Positions 5,133 to 5,314 of a stretch of 5,314 nt of DNA are shown piece after piece (the stretch's first letter is position 1; every line of letters begins with the position of its first letter). The notes below the pieces were generated by a model that made no database searches, was not told the DNA's origin, and saw only the letters and a list, made by a program, of their open reading frames with translations. The stretch comes from SKVR01 sp041642035 (GTDB lineage Bacteria; Bacteroidota; Bacteroidia; Bacteroidales; UBA7960). The stretch is taken from positions 1 through 5,314 of the forward strand of contig JBEPXC010000262.1 in NCBI GenBank assembly GCA_041642035.1. Reading direction: 5' to 3'. The translations under genes and the position numbers were made by a program.

Positions 5133-5247
5133 ATTCTCTGTCGCAAGTATCACATCACCTGCATAATCATAAAAAAATCCCACCAAATCACCCTATAATT
5201 AATGCTAAGACCTTAACTTTAACCTCACAAAAAAATAGCGTATTTCT
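5133..5247 (+). other. Upstream region of priA, no firm promoter
   Basis: AT-rich leader of priA. TAACTTTA at 5214-5221 is one base from the -7 consensus TAnnTTTG and lies 26 bases before the ATG, but no TTG -33 element is found at the right distance. No ribosome binding site or hairpin stands out. Confidence 0.25.
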
Positions 5248-5314
5248 ATGGACCAGCCTACTCTTTTTGCCGACATCCTGCTTCCTTTGCCTCTGCCGGG
5301 ATATTTTACCTATC
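5248..5314 (+). CDS. priA: Primosomal protein N' (PriA helicase), N-terminal 22 codons, cut by window end
   Basis: PriA is the superfamily 2 DNA helicase that restarts stalled replication forks by loading the primosome. The visible residues MDQPTLFADILLPLPLPGYF and TY match the start of the PriA N-terminal DNA-binding domain, whose first strand typically reads ADVxLPLPLxxxFTY and helps bind the 3' end of nascent DNA. ATG at 5248 places this motif at the usual distance from the N-terminus. No Shine-Dalgarno site is seen. The helicase motifs and zinc-binding cysteines lie beyond the window, so completeness cannot be judged. Confidence 0.85.
   Translation, partial: MDQPTLFADILLPLPLPGYFTY

Noticed and set aside
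4984..5166. Plus-strand 60-codon open frame rich in Ser, Phe and Leu
   Set aside because: It starts at TTG and runs through the palindrome and the heptamer repeat array. The 7-base units stay open in several frames, so this is repeat translation.

Overview
The window reads as a chromosomal segment of a Bacteroidota (Bacteroidetes) bacterium. This rests on three things: -7 promoter elements of the TAnnTTTG type, the absence of clear Shine-Dalgarno sites before the real genes, and a lipoprotein of a family (probably DUF4221) largely confined to that phylum. The housekeeping genes are roughly 45-50% GC and all lie on the plus strand.

Layout. Bases 1-468 are the C-terminal part of imidazolonepropionase (hutI, histidine degradation), cut by the left edge. 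After 26 bases comes a THUMP-domain 23S rRNA methyltransferase of the RlmL family (495-1661). The 494-base gap that follows is not empty. It holds a good Bacteroidota promoter (1681-1714), a run of strong RNA hairpins that could be an unrecognised small RNA or a pfkA leader (about 1720-1963), three short end-to-end ORFs that overlap this structure, and a terminator-like hairpin ending 23 bases before the next start codon. Then comes 6-phosphofructokinase (2156-3253) of the group with mixed ATP/PPi specificity, closed by a strong intrinsic terminator.

Bases 3320-5247 look like an accessory insert between pfkA and priA. A single AT-rich lipoprotein gene runs on the opposite strand (3671-4813). 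It is flanked nearly symmetrically by inverted copies of a 45-base heptamer-built repeat (3341-3385 and 5055-5099, 42/45 identical) and, inside those, by two unrelated long palindromes (3401-3472 and 4994-5036). No transposase is visible. The window ends 67 bases into priA (replication restart helicase).

Functionally the plus-strand genes are unrelated housekeeping functions (histidine catabolism, ribosome modification, glycolysis, replication restart) rather than one operon. The points of interest are the structured leader upstream of pfkA and the repeat-bounded lipoprotein cassette.
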